Positions 35,503-48,814 of a stretch of DNA of 64,000 nt are shown here, one piece after another (within the stretch, counting starts at the first letter, position 1; each line of letters opens with the position of its first letter). Under the pieces are notes generated by a model that did no database searches, had not been told where the DNA came from, and saw nothing but the letters and a program-made list of their open reading frames with translations. The translations under genes and the position numbers were made by a program. This stretch comes from Icerya purchasi (Eukaryota; Arthropoda; Insecta; Hemiptera; Monophlebidae), in assembly GCA_039619475.1 (NCBI GenBank), contig CM077116.1, positions 462,147,576 through 462,211,575 on the forward strand, read 5' to 3'.

Positions 35503-37569
35503 CTAGTTCATTGTTATATTCAATATCAAATAAAATGTTTTCATTTTTTAACGTTTAAGATTTACTGAACAGTGATTGGCATTACAAAACTTTCTAAACA
35601 AATTATTTATTTATAATTGTGAGAATATGTTTTTTTTTACTGAATTCAAAAGTACAAATACCAATTTTTTTTTCTTTATACATAAAAGTTTGCTAATGAA
35701 AAAATAAAACCCAAATTAATTAAAAAAAAAAAAAAAAAAAAGGCAAAGAATACCATGTAAAAATACACGATTTTTTCTTATTTCATTTTTTTCTATTTTA
35801 TGTAATAACCTGCTCTCAGGTTTTCGTCTACTTGATTAAATAGGCAAAAAGCATTTAAAATATGTTATGTTAATGCAGGATTTTTTTTTTTTCGTTAAAT
35901 CTATATATATAAAAATCTTTCAGAATTAAATGACACCTTTTTTATCCACTAAATACAATACAACAAGATAAAGCTAATAGGTATAAAAAAGAAATGCGAA
36001 AAAATAAAATATTTGTAACTAGTCGGTATAGGAAAAAAAAACCTCTTTGTATTCTTTTCCGTTATATTAACACCAAATAACTGTTTTTTAAACTCGCGTT
36101 AGAAATTTCATGTGAAAAAAAAATTTGTAGTTATTTTTACTGACACTATAACAAACAAAACAATAATATATAAGTTGATATTGCAATTTTACTGCCTTAA
36201 AAGATCATTAATTATTAATGATTTATATAAATATAACAATTTATATCTCTTTTTGGAATTTTAATAGAATAATCAAAGTTCGCAAATTCATTATGTACTT
36301 TAATTTTTAAAAGGCGGGAACCTAATTTATCGGTCAATATATTAAAAATTATATTTATTACATATGGATTTAATCTCCATATTTAATTTATTTATCTGTT
36401 AGATGCTAAAAAAATTATCCTGAAATTAAATGGACTTGAATAACACGGTACAACCGGATAATTAATGATCGTACGAGGTTGGCAAAATTGTCTGCCGTTA
36501 GAGAAGGGATAGAAGGTTAACCACCTCCCGGAGTTTCAGGTTCGCGGTACTATCACACGCGCGGGAAAAAAGCCGTCTCATTACTTAATTGCTAGACCCT
36601 GTATGGTATATATCGTTTTGCGAGTTCGCAGCGATTTATGCAGGTTTTTTGTAGAGCGCATCTCTGAAAAACTCATTCAGTTCGAGCAACCGTTAGCCGA
36701 TAAGAGAATAATAAAGTAACCGACATAGTAGGCGAAAATTAAAATAAAATTTACCGACAAGTTGACCGAAATATCGCCGACGTCGAAATAATGCGTTCTT
36801 AATATTAAACGAAAATAGTTCATTGCGTACGATAATAATACAATGCGAGTGAACGATTTTAAAACGTTTTTAGTGAACTAAACTAAAACTCGATGCTGGT
36901 AAATACATTGCACGATAAAAGCGTGGTAAACTTCCTCCCGAATCCGTATAGATCGATATCGTTTTCAAATATTAATATCGTATTCGGTTCGCCGACTGTC
37001 GAACGCTCCACCACTGCATCAACTTGTTCGACCACCTATATTAAATCATCTAATTCGATATGAATGAGCTCGCTGAAATAGAAAAATAAATCGTTTACAA
37101 ATATTCTACCAAATGGTTTAGAGTTGTTACGAGTGAAACAAGTAATAAAATCAGCATCAAAGCGTTATAATGTTTAGACTATCAGTGTCGCGCCAAAACT
37201 TTAACAAAATATTAAAATACTAAGCAATGTTAGGGCAATAATTGTGACAGCTGCGAAATGTTACATTCCGATGAATACGACTATGCGATTTCCGAGTTTC
37301 TTCCATTTCATCCGCGTACAAATAAAGTTCGGTGGATCTCTCTTTTTGATAAATCGCAGATTCCTTATTCACTTCTAACTAAACGGTATTTTTTTAAAGA
37401 GATGGGGATTATTCCGCGCACTGCTTGTAACCACTTAGGCTATCGTAGTTTATGGACCCCAAGTTTTAAGTCAGATTCATCAGCCCGGAAGACTGAACGA
37501 AAATCATGAGCCTGATCACAGCGGCAGGAGTAATTAAGAGGAGTCTGCCAGTAACGTAATCGAGCCACG
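35094..37569. other. No gene recognised; possible promoter region near 36.6 kb
   Basis: AT-rich with long A runs (35476-35502, 35721-35741). From 36440 to 37250 the base composition is less AT-rich with many CG dinucleotides. A motif TCATTCAGTTCGAG at 36674-36687 matches the insect initiator (TCAGTT), but no TATA box lies at the right distance. A 83-codon plus frame at 37258-37509 has no recognisable features. Confidence 0.4.
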
Positions 37570-39235
37570 TCGCAACCCATCATGATGTGTTATTTAAGTA
37601 AGATGTGCGAGACCGATAGGTATTTATTGGCAGACCAAAATGGACAGATACTTGGCCTTAGCGCTTGGCTGAGAAGGAAATCGCCGGAAAGAGACGTATG
37701 CCCCGTTCTCAGGCGGTTGTCTGCCGAGAACACTCCGTGCTCCGATTTATCTGGGGGCCACCACGGCTTCGTCGTAAGTTTTATTTTCCGGAAAAAGGTA
37801 GATTGAAACAGCTGGGTCATGATTTCACCGTGCGAAAATTGCGTCCGATAAGAAATTCCTTAGAGACAATGAATCGTAAGCAAACAGTGTGGCGTTGAGC
37901 ACATCACGGGCGACCAAACGACCAAGTCCACCCGCTCATTCCCCGGAACTCCGGCATGGCTGGAACCCATAAAAATACCACTCGGTACCCCCTTTGATTC
38001 AGCAGGTATAGAGTGGACAGAATTTCGAAAAGCATAGGTAATTCGGGGCGATCAGACTGCAAGGCACAGATAGACTGCAAGGAATCAGTCACCAGCAAGA
38101 TTACGAGCGGTTGAGGTCTCAGTTTCAGATATGTTTCTAGACGGAACAACACAGCAGACACACATTTCAGCATCCACAATCGATAAAACTTTCTCCGCCT
38201 ATTCCGGAAGCGAATGCAGCCAGGGTAGCTTTGGATTCATCAGTGTAGACTTTCGAAAATGTGGAATATTCATTAGCAATGTTCAGCGCCCTCTGTCCAC
38301 GCAGCGCTGGTGTGCGATTGTCGTCTAAGAACGCTGTAATGCTTCTATCTGAAAACGAGTCCAGGACGGGGGTAGGTTTAAATAGTTCACTGTGGATCTG
38401 GAATTAAGCTTTACGTTATTTTACAATAAAATGACACTGATTTCTGGTAGATTATCTTTGGGAAATTTTGATTGCGTTATTAAGATTCTCTGTGACCCCC
38501 GAAAGCATATCGCGTTAGGTGAAAAATCTTCTGCTGTAAGATAATGGTCGGATAGCGGCTAATAAACACGCGCTTTTTGCTGGGGATGTCATATGGGCAC
38601 CAAGTATCATGCGAACTGCAACGTTGTAGATCCCATGCCAACGAGCACACCTGACTCCCATTAAGAACCACTGTTTTTTAAATATTTAGAAAAAACCTCG
38701 GTTGAATGTTACGCTTAGGATTTGACAGGAAATTGACCACCTTTAAAGATTGAAGTGCTTTAGCTTTTAAATCATCTATTTCTAAGTCAGTCTGGCGTCC
38801 ATTAGGATGCCAAGGAAAGTTGCTGTTATTTTACAAAGAATTATGTTATTGTCTAGTTGTAGCGGCAGTGGATTCTGAAAGAGGCGACCTTTGCGGAATA
38901 AAATGTATTGAGACTTTTGAGAGGAAAATTTAATCCGTTGTTTACTGATTATTGATGAAATATGTTAATGATATTTTGCAAAATGGTTTGAGCCAAGGAA
39001 GGGACATCGCTATGGATATGTTCAGGTTATCTATATATACATATAGGCGAGCACTTACTGGAGGCCTAATTTAGTCAACAATATCGTTTATATAGAGCAT
39101 AAAAAGAGTAGCACTGAAAGGCGGGGCTCTGAGGTACTCCACATTCTCTATTGGGACTCTGAGATTTAAATTCACCGGCTGCCCAGATAATTGTGAATGT
39201 ATTTCCGTATTTTTTTATTTACTTTTTTTTTTTTT
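37570..39235 (-). mobile_element. Decayed LINE (R1/Jockey-like), 3' half
   Basis: Minus strand: near 39145 a VPQ remnant and then, one frame over, FSATLFMLYINDIV, the RT block with GVPQGSxLSxxLFxxYIND; near 39040 RLYVYIDNLNISIAM in place of the FxYADDxxI palm box, so the catalytic Asp pair is changed to Asp-Asn with an insertion. RNase H follows near 38260 (VYTDESKATLAAF) and 38120-37950 (LVTDSLQSICALQ, then GYRVVFLWVPAM). The tail near 37750-37600 reads NRLRTGHTSLSG then CPFW and VSHILL, the zinc-finger end. At least four frame changes make it inactive. Confidence 0.75.
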
Positions 39236-39640
39236 TAATGTATACATGGCCCATGTACTATGTGCAATTATCGAGATTATTACAGCACACGGATCAGTTC
39301 AAGATTAGAAGTATTTTAACAGGTTAGCCGATCTAATATGGTGTAGCATATGCGCTGGTTCATGTTCCAGGATGTATTCGGCAGTTGGTGAAATGGGGGA
39401 ATTTCATATGGAACAGGCAGAGGGGGGAGATGTTCCTTCCAGCAAATAGTTGTGGGATATTGCTGTGTGCCTTATGCAGAGTCTAGTCAATGCTGCAAAC
39501 TCTCTGTGGGACATGGGGATATCGGTAGCCACCAAGGCTCAATGCTCACCTCGATGGATCGCAGTCATGATGTGTGAGCCGACCACACAGTTTCCCATGT
39601 CTCTGCCTTATGTTGTTGAAAAAAGGTTGCCTCCGTAAGT
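39236..39640 (-). mobile_element. Possible A-tailed insertion inside the LINE
   Basis: A T run at 39222-39236 (an A tail on the minus strand) is followed by about 400 bp that do not continue the RT. This piece is distinctly less AT-rich than its flanks. It has a 62-codon plus frame with no known motif. It could be a SINE or a 3' fragment of another LINE in minus orientation. No target duplication was identified. Confidence 0.3.
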
Positions 39641-42577
39641 GAAATTACAGAAAATAAATAAAATACCAAATAGCCAATAGGAAAAATGAAAGAAATTGAA
39701 AATTCCGAATGACGAATCAACAAAGTTTCGAAAAACCTATTAAAATAAAAAACAACAACTGCTTTTTCTTGTTCTCCATCGAAAACACATACGCCGCTGC
39801 ATACTGAAATCTACGAGGCAGTCGGAAAAATATCTCCAACTCAATCGACTAGAAAAGTCATTCATCAGATCTGAAATATTGAGAGACGGCTTTCACTGGA
39901 GGTCATTTTAACCGATTCACTCACTAATGAGCGTCCATTCTTCTTTCAGAAATTATGATTTCTCGCTACATTTTGTAATTCATTCGGTGAAGGATTTCGC
40001 CTGAATTTCGTAAACGAGTTTCTAATTCGATCCTTTTTTTCTTTCACTTCGTTACCGGTTAAAAAAGTCGTATCTGAGAGTATTTATTATCTCTTCAGCT
40101 GACACGTTTTCCTTCTTTATTATGGGAGTTTTATGTCTTTTATTAACCCGATTTAATCTAGCGCTCTCTTTGGTATAATAATGATGAAGAGGATTAACAA
40201 TAATTATCAAACGAGCCGAAAAATTTAAAGTGTAACAGCGAGTAACAGTGACATCATTTTTAACATTATCATTTGATGTAGGTTCTTGGCACTTTTAAAA
40301 ATTTACATTTGTTGCCGCTGCAAATTTGAACTTTGTATGAATTTTATAATTTGCGCAGCTGCACATCGCTCACTGGCATCCAAGCGTAAGCCTGTAACTT
40401 GTGATTGTATTTAATTTTTGTTGAAATCAAAAGCCGCAACTACGTTAAAATTAAATAAAGCGAACTTTTATGCTCCTTCAATTGCTAAAAACGACAGAAG
40501 AACGATGTTCTTCCTAAAAGGAATGCTTGCAAAATCCTAAATTTTCAAATGTTTTTTTTTTCTTCTGTAGAATAAAATCTGTTAAGCACAATAGAATGAG
40601 ATCGGTTAGGCGCGCAATAGCGCAAATCATAAAATGAAATTCGCGCCCAATTTAATGTCGCACTCCATGGCATAACGAATATTTTTAGTAATAAAGAAAA
40701 GAAAAAAAAAAAAAAAAGAATTATAAAACTACAGCTGTAGAGGCCACTAAAACGTTTCGCACAATGCGTCGTGATTTCAGCGATAATTCTTCCGATTGCA
40801 ACAGTAAAGTTGATGTTGCACTTTGCAGAGATTCAATGAAAAAAAATTTACATTTAAGCCGTACAAAACTGGTCCCGAAAAATTCGTTTTCACCGCGAAT
40901 GAAATGAAAAATTACAAACCATACGTTCCATGAGCTTCAAATAAAAAAATTTCGGAAAATGTTCTCAATTTTTTCGGCTATATTATAATCCACAGTTTGG
41001 TATGCAAAATAAGGCGATGAAGTATTTCCAAAGAGTCGTGATAGTCGGACATTCGGTAAGAATCGCAAAAATAGTTTTCTAGATTATTTCAGTTACACAT
41101 CTTCACAAAATACAATGAAACTATGAAAAACAACGGTTTTGGTACATTTAAATTTTATCCGATGCAAAATCCGGCGTATAATCGAGAAAAGCAGATTGTT
41201 TTTGTGGAAATGAAAATGACGTTTAACAATTGCAAATTCATCGATGAAATACGGTGAATACATACGATACTTGGATAAGTGGTTTGAATTTTAGAATACG
41301 TCCTTCTTATAATTCCAAACGGTGAGCTTGGACATCTACAATTTGGAAAATTCGTTTATTAAAGACGACCATCATACCGTGGAATTATTTCGCAATAATG
41401 ATTTACATTTATACTTTGACTAAATTTTTGATAAACTAAATTTCTAAAAAGTTTTATGAAAGTTTAAAACTTTCAACTGTGTTTTCGGAAAGGATGTCCA
41501 GTTTTATGAGGTAATTTGTGGTTGCAAACTTGAAATCGCTCTCAGAGTAGATAGAAACAGAAGTCCATAATACGGTAAAATTACTGTAGATTACGATTTC
41601 ATATTGTAAATAATAATATAAAAAAAAAATAAAACTCCGAAATATTAAAAAAAACCATTAAAACTAAAAATAGAGATGATCATTGTAGTAAAAGTTAACA
41701 TTTATTTATATCATTTGTCATAAACTTCTAAATAATGAATAATAAACGATTTTTCCAAAAATATGTGTACCTTGAATGTTCATTTTCACTTTTAACTCTT
41801 TAAGACCCCCCCGTTCCCTAAACCTATTCTGCAATTTTAAAATTCAGATAGGGCAACTCTAACCCAGAATCTCGAAAATATGATGGTTTAGCGGAAGAGT
41901 TTCTTATCAGATTTTGAAGATTAAGCTTAAATCGCCGTCACATAACATTATCATCAAACTTGAGTAGATCTGCTCAATTTTAAAGCAATGTTTGGAATAA
42001 AAATATATGAAAAATTGATTACTAGATTCCACTGTATAACAGAAAACAATGTTAAAAATAGTACAATAAATGTGGACAGAATTTTTAAATGTCATCAATA
42101 TCTTATTTATGAACTATGTATGTCTGACGGGTAAACTTTCAAAACAAGAAAAAAGCACATGTATGTAAGAAGAAATAATTGCAATACTGTGCATCAACGA
42201 GCATATTTATTTGGAAAAAAATTGTAATAAAATAGATGTGTAAATGTGATAAAAAGTATATGTTATTGTCAAATTTTAGAGGTTCCATTTTTAATCCAGG
42301 CTCTACCAATAAACATAAGAAAACATACTAGCACTGATATACCGAGACAGCGAATAGCGTGACGTTTTAACCGCTTTTTTAAAATTACAATCATATTAAG
42401 TCGTGCTTTATTTATACATTATTTTTAAATTTTGAATCGAAGTTCATCTCAACTATTCATTACTTTTCGTTCCTTATCAGTTACGTTCCGTCGAAATTAA
42501 GTATTAACTAAAAACAGCGGTTAAAAATCCTCTTTTTCTTGTATTATTGTTGTCTCGTATACATTTCGCACGTTCTA
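39641..42577. other. No gene recognised
   Basis: AT-rich DNA with dispersed CG-containing patches, an A run at 40699-40717, and no motif, repeated segment or credible exon. Confidence 0.5.
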
Positions 42578-42822
42578 CAGGATGCGGCAGCATAACTTCC
42601 TTTTTTAAAATGCGCCACTTTTTTTCTACTAAGTAAATTATTTAAAGAAATAATAACAGAAAATCGAAATACATACTCTAGATCCCCCATTGGGGCAATA
42701 TGTATGCTTCTTCCCTTCTCGCAGTTTTATTTCGATTTTCTGTTATTATATTTCCCTTTAACAAAATTTAGTAGAAAAAAAGTGACGCTTTTTAAAAAAG
42801 GAAGTTATGCCGCCGCACACTG
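42578..42822. mobile_element. Tc1/mariner-type MITE (245 bp)
   Basis: Arms of about 95 bp in inverted orientation: left CAGGATGCGGCAGCATAACT..., right (reversed) CAGTGTGCGGCGGCATAACT.... Both share CTTCCTTTTTTAAAA, CACTTTTTTTCTACTAA and TAATAACAGAAAATCGAAAT. The element begins with CAG and ends with CTG, and each end is flanked by TA, the target of Tc1/mariner elements. The spacer is about 56 bp, without coding capacity. Confidence 0.85.
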
Positions 42823-44177
42823 TACTTCTGTATGTGTTTACATATTGGTTAGATGATTTTAAGACAATGTAAAACTTTAATAACTCAACCGTTGCCAAAA
42901 AGATATTCCTATAATTCTCTTCTTTGAGAAAAAAACGCGACACATTTATGTTTTTAAAATTAAAATGCACTCTGGTTGCCAATTTTCAATGGTTCTCTAT
43001 TAATTTCAGGTTATGAAAGTTCAAATCAGAAACCCGTACGTAATAATAATATATTATTTATTCTACATTTTAACATTCATTGCGATTTTCTATGGAAAGC
43101 TACGGCACTGAAAACCGAGATCAGTGCTGGGGAAATTGATGCAACAAGCAATAATATGAATTGTGGTCACGTCGTCCCTTAGGAGGATTTAGAACTAATG
43201 AAAAAATTTAATTTATTCTACAAATTATTTAAGCGAGACAACGGCAAACCTCTTACGGTGGTGGTTCAATATAGCAGACGAAACTGAAATAAATAAATTC
43301 GTATATCTTTACAATAACAAAAACTGACAACACCTATGGAGTAAATAAAAAATAATGGATAACTTTCCGATACATAATTTCAGTTCGGTCACAAATAATT
43401 AACACGCGCGCATACTGTATCAATTTTTATATCAACCATAAAATAGTTATATAACAAACTAACGAAGACATATGTATTTAGCAAAACTTCTCTGTCAGTC
43501 ACGATGATAGGCTGATCTTGTAATTTCAAAATCCTCTTATTCTATTCTTGTTCTATATTTCCAAAATTGTCAAATTTTGTATAGTTTCCTGACGCTCCGA
43601 TTTCAGCTTCTTTTTCTTTTCTACTTTCTTTTTATGATATTACTATTTACAACATTTATAAATTCTGGTAATTCATCAATATATAACGCATCTAAAACTT
43701 AACAACATACACTCCGCTGCAATGCTTTTTTATATATTACTTACGGTTAAATATTAATTATTACTATAATCTATTTTATATGCTTATTATTATTATTATT
43801 ATTGCTCTTTCGTAACAATATGCAGTACCTAGTACTTTTTTTTTTTTTTGCTTTTTGTATTGATTTCTGTCTATCGGTAATTGATGGTATACAGAAAAAA
43901 ATGTGTGTTACCATGTATGCCTATATATTAATAACAGCATAATTTTTATGCCGGAAGGAATAAGAAGAAAAACTAACGTTTTTCTGTCACGCTGAAACAT
44001 TTAAGAAATATGTAATCTTTTCCGCGACATGTTAATCGTTACATGAACTCTAAATTAATTTTTTTTTTTTTTAAAGAACGATCTAATTAATTAAAGTTTA
44101 CTCTTCTATAAGTGTCACAAAAGAACTTTCATCTGGTGGTTCAGGAAGTATCCCACAGCGAGGTCCAATGAATATAG
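42823..44177. other. No gene recognised
   Basis: AT-rich. A TTAATTTCAG acceptor-like site at 43009, followed 26 bases later by GTACGTAA, would fit a micro-exon, but nothing else supports it. A (TTA)n tract lies at 43783-43803. Confidence 0.45.
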
Positions 44178-44540
44178 TTATTAATTACAACGTAATTCTT
44201 AGGCTACCCCACATTCGAAAAAATGTCCCAATTTTATGTAACGTTTGTTATATTTTATAGGATTTTTGTTATTGTTATTTAAAAAATGTCACAATTTTAT
44301 GTAACGAAATATGTAACGAAAAATGTAATGAAACAATATCTTAATTTTGTATAATGAAAGTTAAATGTTAGAATAGGATTTTTGTGATTATGTTTTGTTT
44401 TTCTTTTTGTGTTGATGCCAGTAAGAATTACGTTGTAAATTTTGATCATTTTATACAAAGTATAGAAGAGAAAGAGACATAAATGAAAACAAGAGGGGTC
44501 AAGGGGCACAGCCCTTTGCGAGGCCAAAATGGCGGAGTTA

Positions 44541-44545
<5 letters not shown>
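44178..44545 (-). repeat. Copy 3 of the (TA)n-flanked dispersed repeat, inverted
   Basis: On the minus strand it starts after (TA)n with AACTCCGCCATTTTGGCCTC, continues GGGCTGTGCCCCTTGACCCC, TTTGTATAAAATGATCAAAA, and ends GCCTAAGAATTACGTTGTAA. At about 368 bp this is the most complete copy in the window. It has no open frame and no inverted ends. Confidence 0.75.
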
Positions 44546-44578
<33 letters not shown>

Positions 44579-44582
<4 letters not shown>

Positions 44583-46368
44583 TGTATTAAAATGTTTAGA
44601 CATTTTATAAACTACTTGTATTATACATATCGGCAGAGTAATAATTCACATAAAAGCACTGTAATTGCAAAACCGGGAAAAATATTAATAGTATGTTTTA
44701 GAAAAATCCTAAATGTGTAAATTATGTAAACATTTATGACTCTGTAATAAATGAATAGATAACTTTTTATACAATTACTAAAATTAGTTTATGAACGAAC
44801 ACTCTTTATCGAATTGATCATAATACATTAACTGCATAAAGCAGCGATTCTGGACTTCTATTTTGTTTGTAGCTTACCTTGGGTAGTATCTTCTACATAA
44901 AATTTGCAAATTCAGACAATTTCAACATATAATAAAGAGAAAAAACACAATTTTTATATTGCCCAAAGTGAAGTTTGATAAATAAAGTTCGATATATACA
45001 AACACTGTCTTTTGAATCCAGCCAAGGGACATGTCTTCTGGATCTCCAGATATAGTATCTTGAGTTGTTTAAATTGACTGCTTTATCCTTTTTTACTAAA
45101 AAAAAAAAAAATAAAATAAAACCAGTCTTTTCGAAACGTAAAAAATGTTACGTATTCCCTAATGTTTTTTTCATATTACTTTCGAGCTAACAAAGACACT
45201 GATATTCCTTTTGATGTATTTTACTAACTTTAAGTCTTCTAAAAACAGATCACGTTAATGTTCAAGAGATTCATCGACAATGAAATAAAAACATAAAATA
45301 AAAAAAAGGAGGTCCGAGGATCCGTAGGCCCGTTGTATTTTTCATCACGTTCTTTACAATCTCACTGATAGTAAAGTCGTTATTATGTAGTTTACTCCTC
45401 GACATATCTATTCCAATGTAGGGGTCAATTTTTACCTGCCCCACTTATCTATGGTTTGTTAAACGAATGAAAAAAAACAGAAAACTTACCGTAATTTCGA
45501 ACTGGCACATTTTTTTACATCCACTACTCAGTTTTAGTTTCTCGAGGAACTTTTTCAAAGAGAAGTAAACTTTCTACGGTGACACATCCTTATGACCGCT
45601 AGTCGGTCGTTACGTAGTTCTTACGAATTGCCAGTTGTCCACGAATTTATTTCGTACTGTGTGCGTGTAATTTTACCGAATTCAAAAATATCTACAAAAT
45701 AACCGGGAAAGAAAATAAAAAAACAACCTTCAGCTTTTAAACGGCTACCTACAGAGTTTCGTAAAATAAATCGCCGTTAATCTATCGCGGAAAATTTTCC
45801 AAGTAGAGAGATTGGACAAGGCAGCAGCGCAGACTGCAGAATTTTCTTTTCGGTGAAAGTTTCGTAAATTTGAAAACACGAAACGAAATTACGATTGCGT
45901 CGCAGTTCGAGCGACGGACAGAGGGGGAAAATCAAAGAGGCAACTTTTTCGGTGTAAAATTTTTTCTCGCAGCTGAAGTCGCCTTTTTTGAATACGGTCA
46001 GACGAAGAAAAACAATGAGAAAGAACAAGGCGAATGGCAAAAAGATGCTCAGTGGTTCGTCGATAAGAAAGCCGCGCCCTCCGACGGTAACTTGCGGTAA
46101 CCTTTTGTCGCAATCGAACGCGATTCAAAGGTCACCGGGATTCCGGTGTCGCCCGACAGATGGCGCTGCGCCGCGTATCGAAATATCATTCGGTTCACGG
46201 CAGAGTACTAGCGCCGTGACGAATTGGCTCGGCAAGCGTTGGCGAAGCTTTCGTCGAAGGGATCGGTAAAAGTATGGCGTGCGACGGTGCCCGTATTCTG
46301 TTCGATCGATAGGAGAACGTTAAGGCGCTGCTGGCGAGGCGAACGGGGTTTAATTTCGACCAAGTTGG
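44579..46368. other. No gene recognised; upstream region of the promoter at 46.37 kb
   Basis: AT-rich to about 45780. From there to 46480 the sequence is much richer in G, C and CG dinucleotides, as in the upstream part of many insect promoters. Several overlapping open frames on both strands reflect this composition and have no motif. Confidence 0.45.
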
Positions 46369-46402
46369 TATAAAATGGAAAGTTTTAGCGAGAACCGAGT
46401 CA
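46369..46402 (+). promoter_or_regulatory. Candidate core promoter: TATA box and initiator
   Basis: TATAAAA at 46369-46375 lies 33 bases before the A of GAGTCATACAG (46402), a match to the insect initiator TCA+1. The surrounding 600 bp are GC- and CG-rich in otherwise AT-rich DNA. The reading downstream leads, after a 235-base 5' UTR, to an ATG in good context and a clean splice donor. Confidence 0.5.
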
Positions 46403-46636
46403 TACAGGCGGTCATGCGTCGCCAGCGTTCGTGAACGCGCTGCTGCTTCGGTCTCGCACTCGTGTAAACGTGATTTATTTGGATCTTTGCAATTCGTCTC
46501 GTTTTTCTCGTTTGAGCGTGTCTTTTGTTCTATAAATTTCTCGCTACTTGTCGAATTGAATTTGATACGATATTCGCCGGGCAAAAGTTCAAAACGATTG
46601 AAACCTAGAGATCAAATAGGATCCTGGCTGTTTACA

Positions 46637-46705
46637 ATGCGGTACTGCTCATTGCTCAATACTGCTACTGTATCTGTCACTGCAATTATTTACATAATTA
46701 CCGTT
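46637..46705 (+). CDS. Candidate first coding exon (N-terminal hydrophobic segment)
   Basis: ATG at 46637 in the context TTTACAATGC gives MRYCSLLNTATVSVTAIIYI followed by ITV, 23 residues, then a consensus splice donor GTAAGT at 46706 in phase 0. The segment after the first eight residues is hydrophobic, as in a signal peptide or first membrane helix. If not spliced, the frame would run 10 more codons and stop at 46738. An in-frame open stretch extends upstream to 46487, but the ATG nearest the donor fits the promoter and the base composition change. The product cannot be identified from 23 residues. Later exons were not found in the remaining 17 kb. Confidence 0.5.
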
Positions 46706-48755
46706 GTAAGTAATTTTCCTGCATTAATACCATTTTAGACTTGGCACGTGGCAATTTATCGAGCCCATCAACCAGATAAATAGACGTTATACACCTAAAA
46801 TGCTAATAAACAATTTTCCTCCTTTCTTATATATATATATGTTTGCAGAACATTTTTCATAAACGTTAAGACTAAAATATGCAAAAATAATAAGTACGCC
46901 TTTTTTTTTTTTTGATAGAAATCTTTTTATTCGTTTTTCTTTGCTAGCGTGTAACGGGTTTGATATAAATTCTCGTTTATCTGGTTAATGGACTTGTTTT
47001 TTACACATATGAAAAAACTGCGCTAATAATGTTTTCTCTTTGCTACACCATCGTCACTGCTTTTCTATTTCTACTGTTAATAATATTGTTACTCTCGCTA
47101 TTATTTTAGTTTTACTATTATTACGAGCTGTTCTCAACGTTAACACTAAGAAAGCGGTTGCTATGTGTACATTTTTCGAGCCTATTTTTTATAGCTAAGC
47201 TTCGACTGCCATTAAGTGAAACATGCGAGTCTATGTTTACATTTTTTTCGAATCTGCAACGACTGAAACTGTTAAAAATTTAAATAGTCGGATTTGCGTC
47301 TTCTGTTTAACACGAGTGCCCCGTTGTACACTTTTTGTCCCAATCGATTATTTCCCCATATATGTTAGATATACTTGTATATATATATATATATATACAT
47401 AAGTACATTTGAAGTTGCGCACAGTACTAATGAGTACTCATTAATAAGTAAGAATAGAATCAAAGCGGATCAATGTTGAGCGATAAAACATTCAAAAATT
47501 ATTGTGAACATGTTGAACTAGTGTGAAATATAGCCAGATCGTGGTGACGTTATTTAAGTACAGCTGTAGAAATATCTAAGTAATTTAGCACAGTCCTTTT
47601 ATTTTATGATAAATTTTTGATTTCCAACTCATTCAGAAGTATCGCTGTTATATTATTTCGAATTCCGATTACGACAAAAAAAAAATGAGCAATATTAAAA
47701 AATTGTTCGATTTACACTCGTTGGTTGAATTTTTTAAGATTATGAAAATTGTCTTTTGAAAAATGCAATTTATCAAAAAATTTACTATCTTATTTCTTCA
47801 ATAAATTCTTTATGAAAAAATAACCGTATTCCTTGAAATTGCATTCAACTATTTTTATTACACAATTGTACTTTTATTTCATTTTTACGTACGCTGAAAA
47901 CGATTTTTAACTGGATTTTCTGACTTCAAATAAGCAACTTCCATATTATATGTAAAAAAAGAAAAAAAAAAAAAAAGAAGAGCATCCGCAATTTAAAAAG
48001 CAAAAAAGAACATTACAATTTCACTGTGTGTCACAATTAGTCCAGCAAATGTCATCACTATGGAAATATTAGGTTTCCTTTCTATTGTATGTAATGCGAT
48101 TGAAATGCTGAACAATCATAAAACACTTTGATGATAACACTGTGTGACCTCTTTGTAGAATGGCATAATCGGTAGCTCATACTTTTTACTGCTAGAATCA
48201 AAATAAGTGTATAAAGAATTAAAAAATAGCTTTATTTTTATGGATAAGAACTAAGGATAAGTTCAGGTGAACAATAAAAAAGGAACATTACAGTTAAACA
48301 ATAAAAAGTATCTCTACCCACTGCATTAAGCCAAGAAAAATGATTTTCTTTTTTGATGTTCTTTAACTTCGGTTTTGATATTTAAAATATTTGAATAGAA
48401 CGAAATATTTTAAGTGCTGATAATTTTATAGAATTGAAGAACAAAATAAATGATCACTTGATGTACAGATCTTTTAATTTTAAAATAAGTCATACGAAAT
48501 TTTTTCAATTATTGTTAACTAAAAAGAACTTTAAGTAGCACAAATCGCACCCAGCGTATCCACACTTAAAATATTTTGTTCTATTCAAATATTTTTCGTA
48601 AAGTTTCCACAACACGCTGAAACTAATACTGGCAACTATTCTTGTATAGAGTAAATACTGAATTGTAAAGTATTATTCGATTCCCTAAAAGATCAAGCCC
48701 GATGTAGGTCCAATTAAAAAAAAAATTATGTATATATATATGTGTGTGTGTATAT

Positions 48756-48814
<59 letters not shown>

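Noticed and set aside
36600..36700. Possible core promoter with TCATTCAGTTCGAG initiator
   Set aside because: No TATA box about 30 bases upstream, no good downstream promoter element, and no exon after it. Kept only as a remark.
37258..37509. 83-codon plus-strand frame
   Set aside because: No motif or homologue; it borders the 3' end of a minus-strand LINE and is likely chance.
43010..43035. Possible 26-base micro-exon between TTAATTTCAG and GTACGTAA
   Set aside because: Both sites are short matches and nothing nearby supports a gene.
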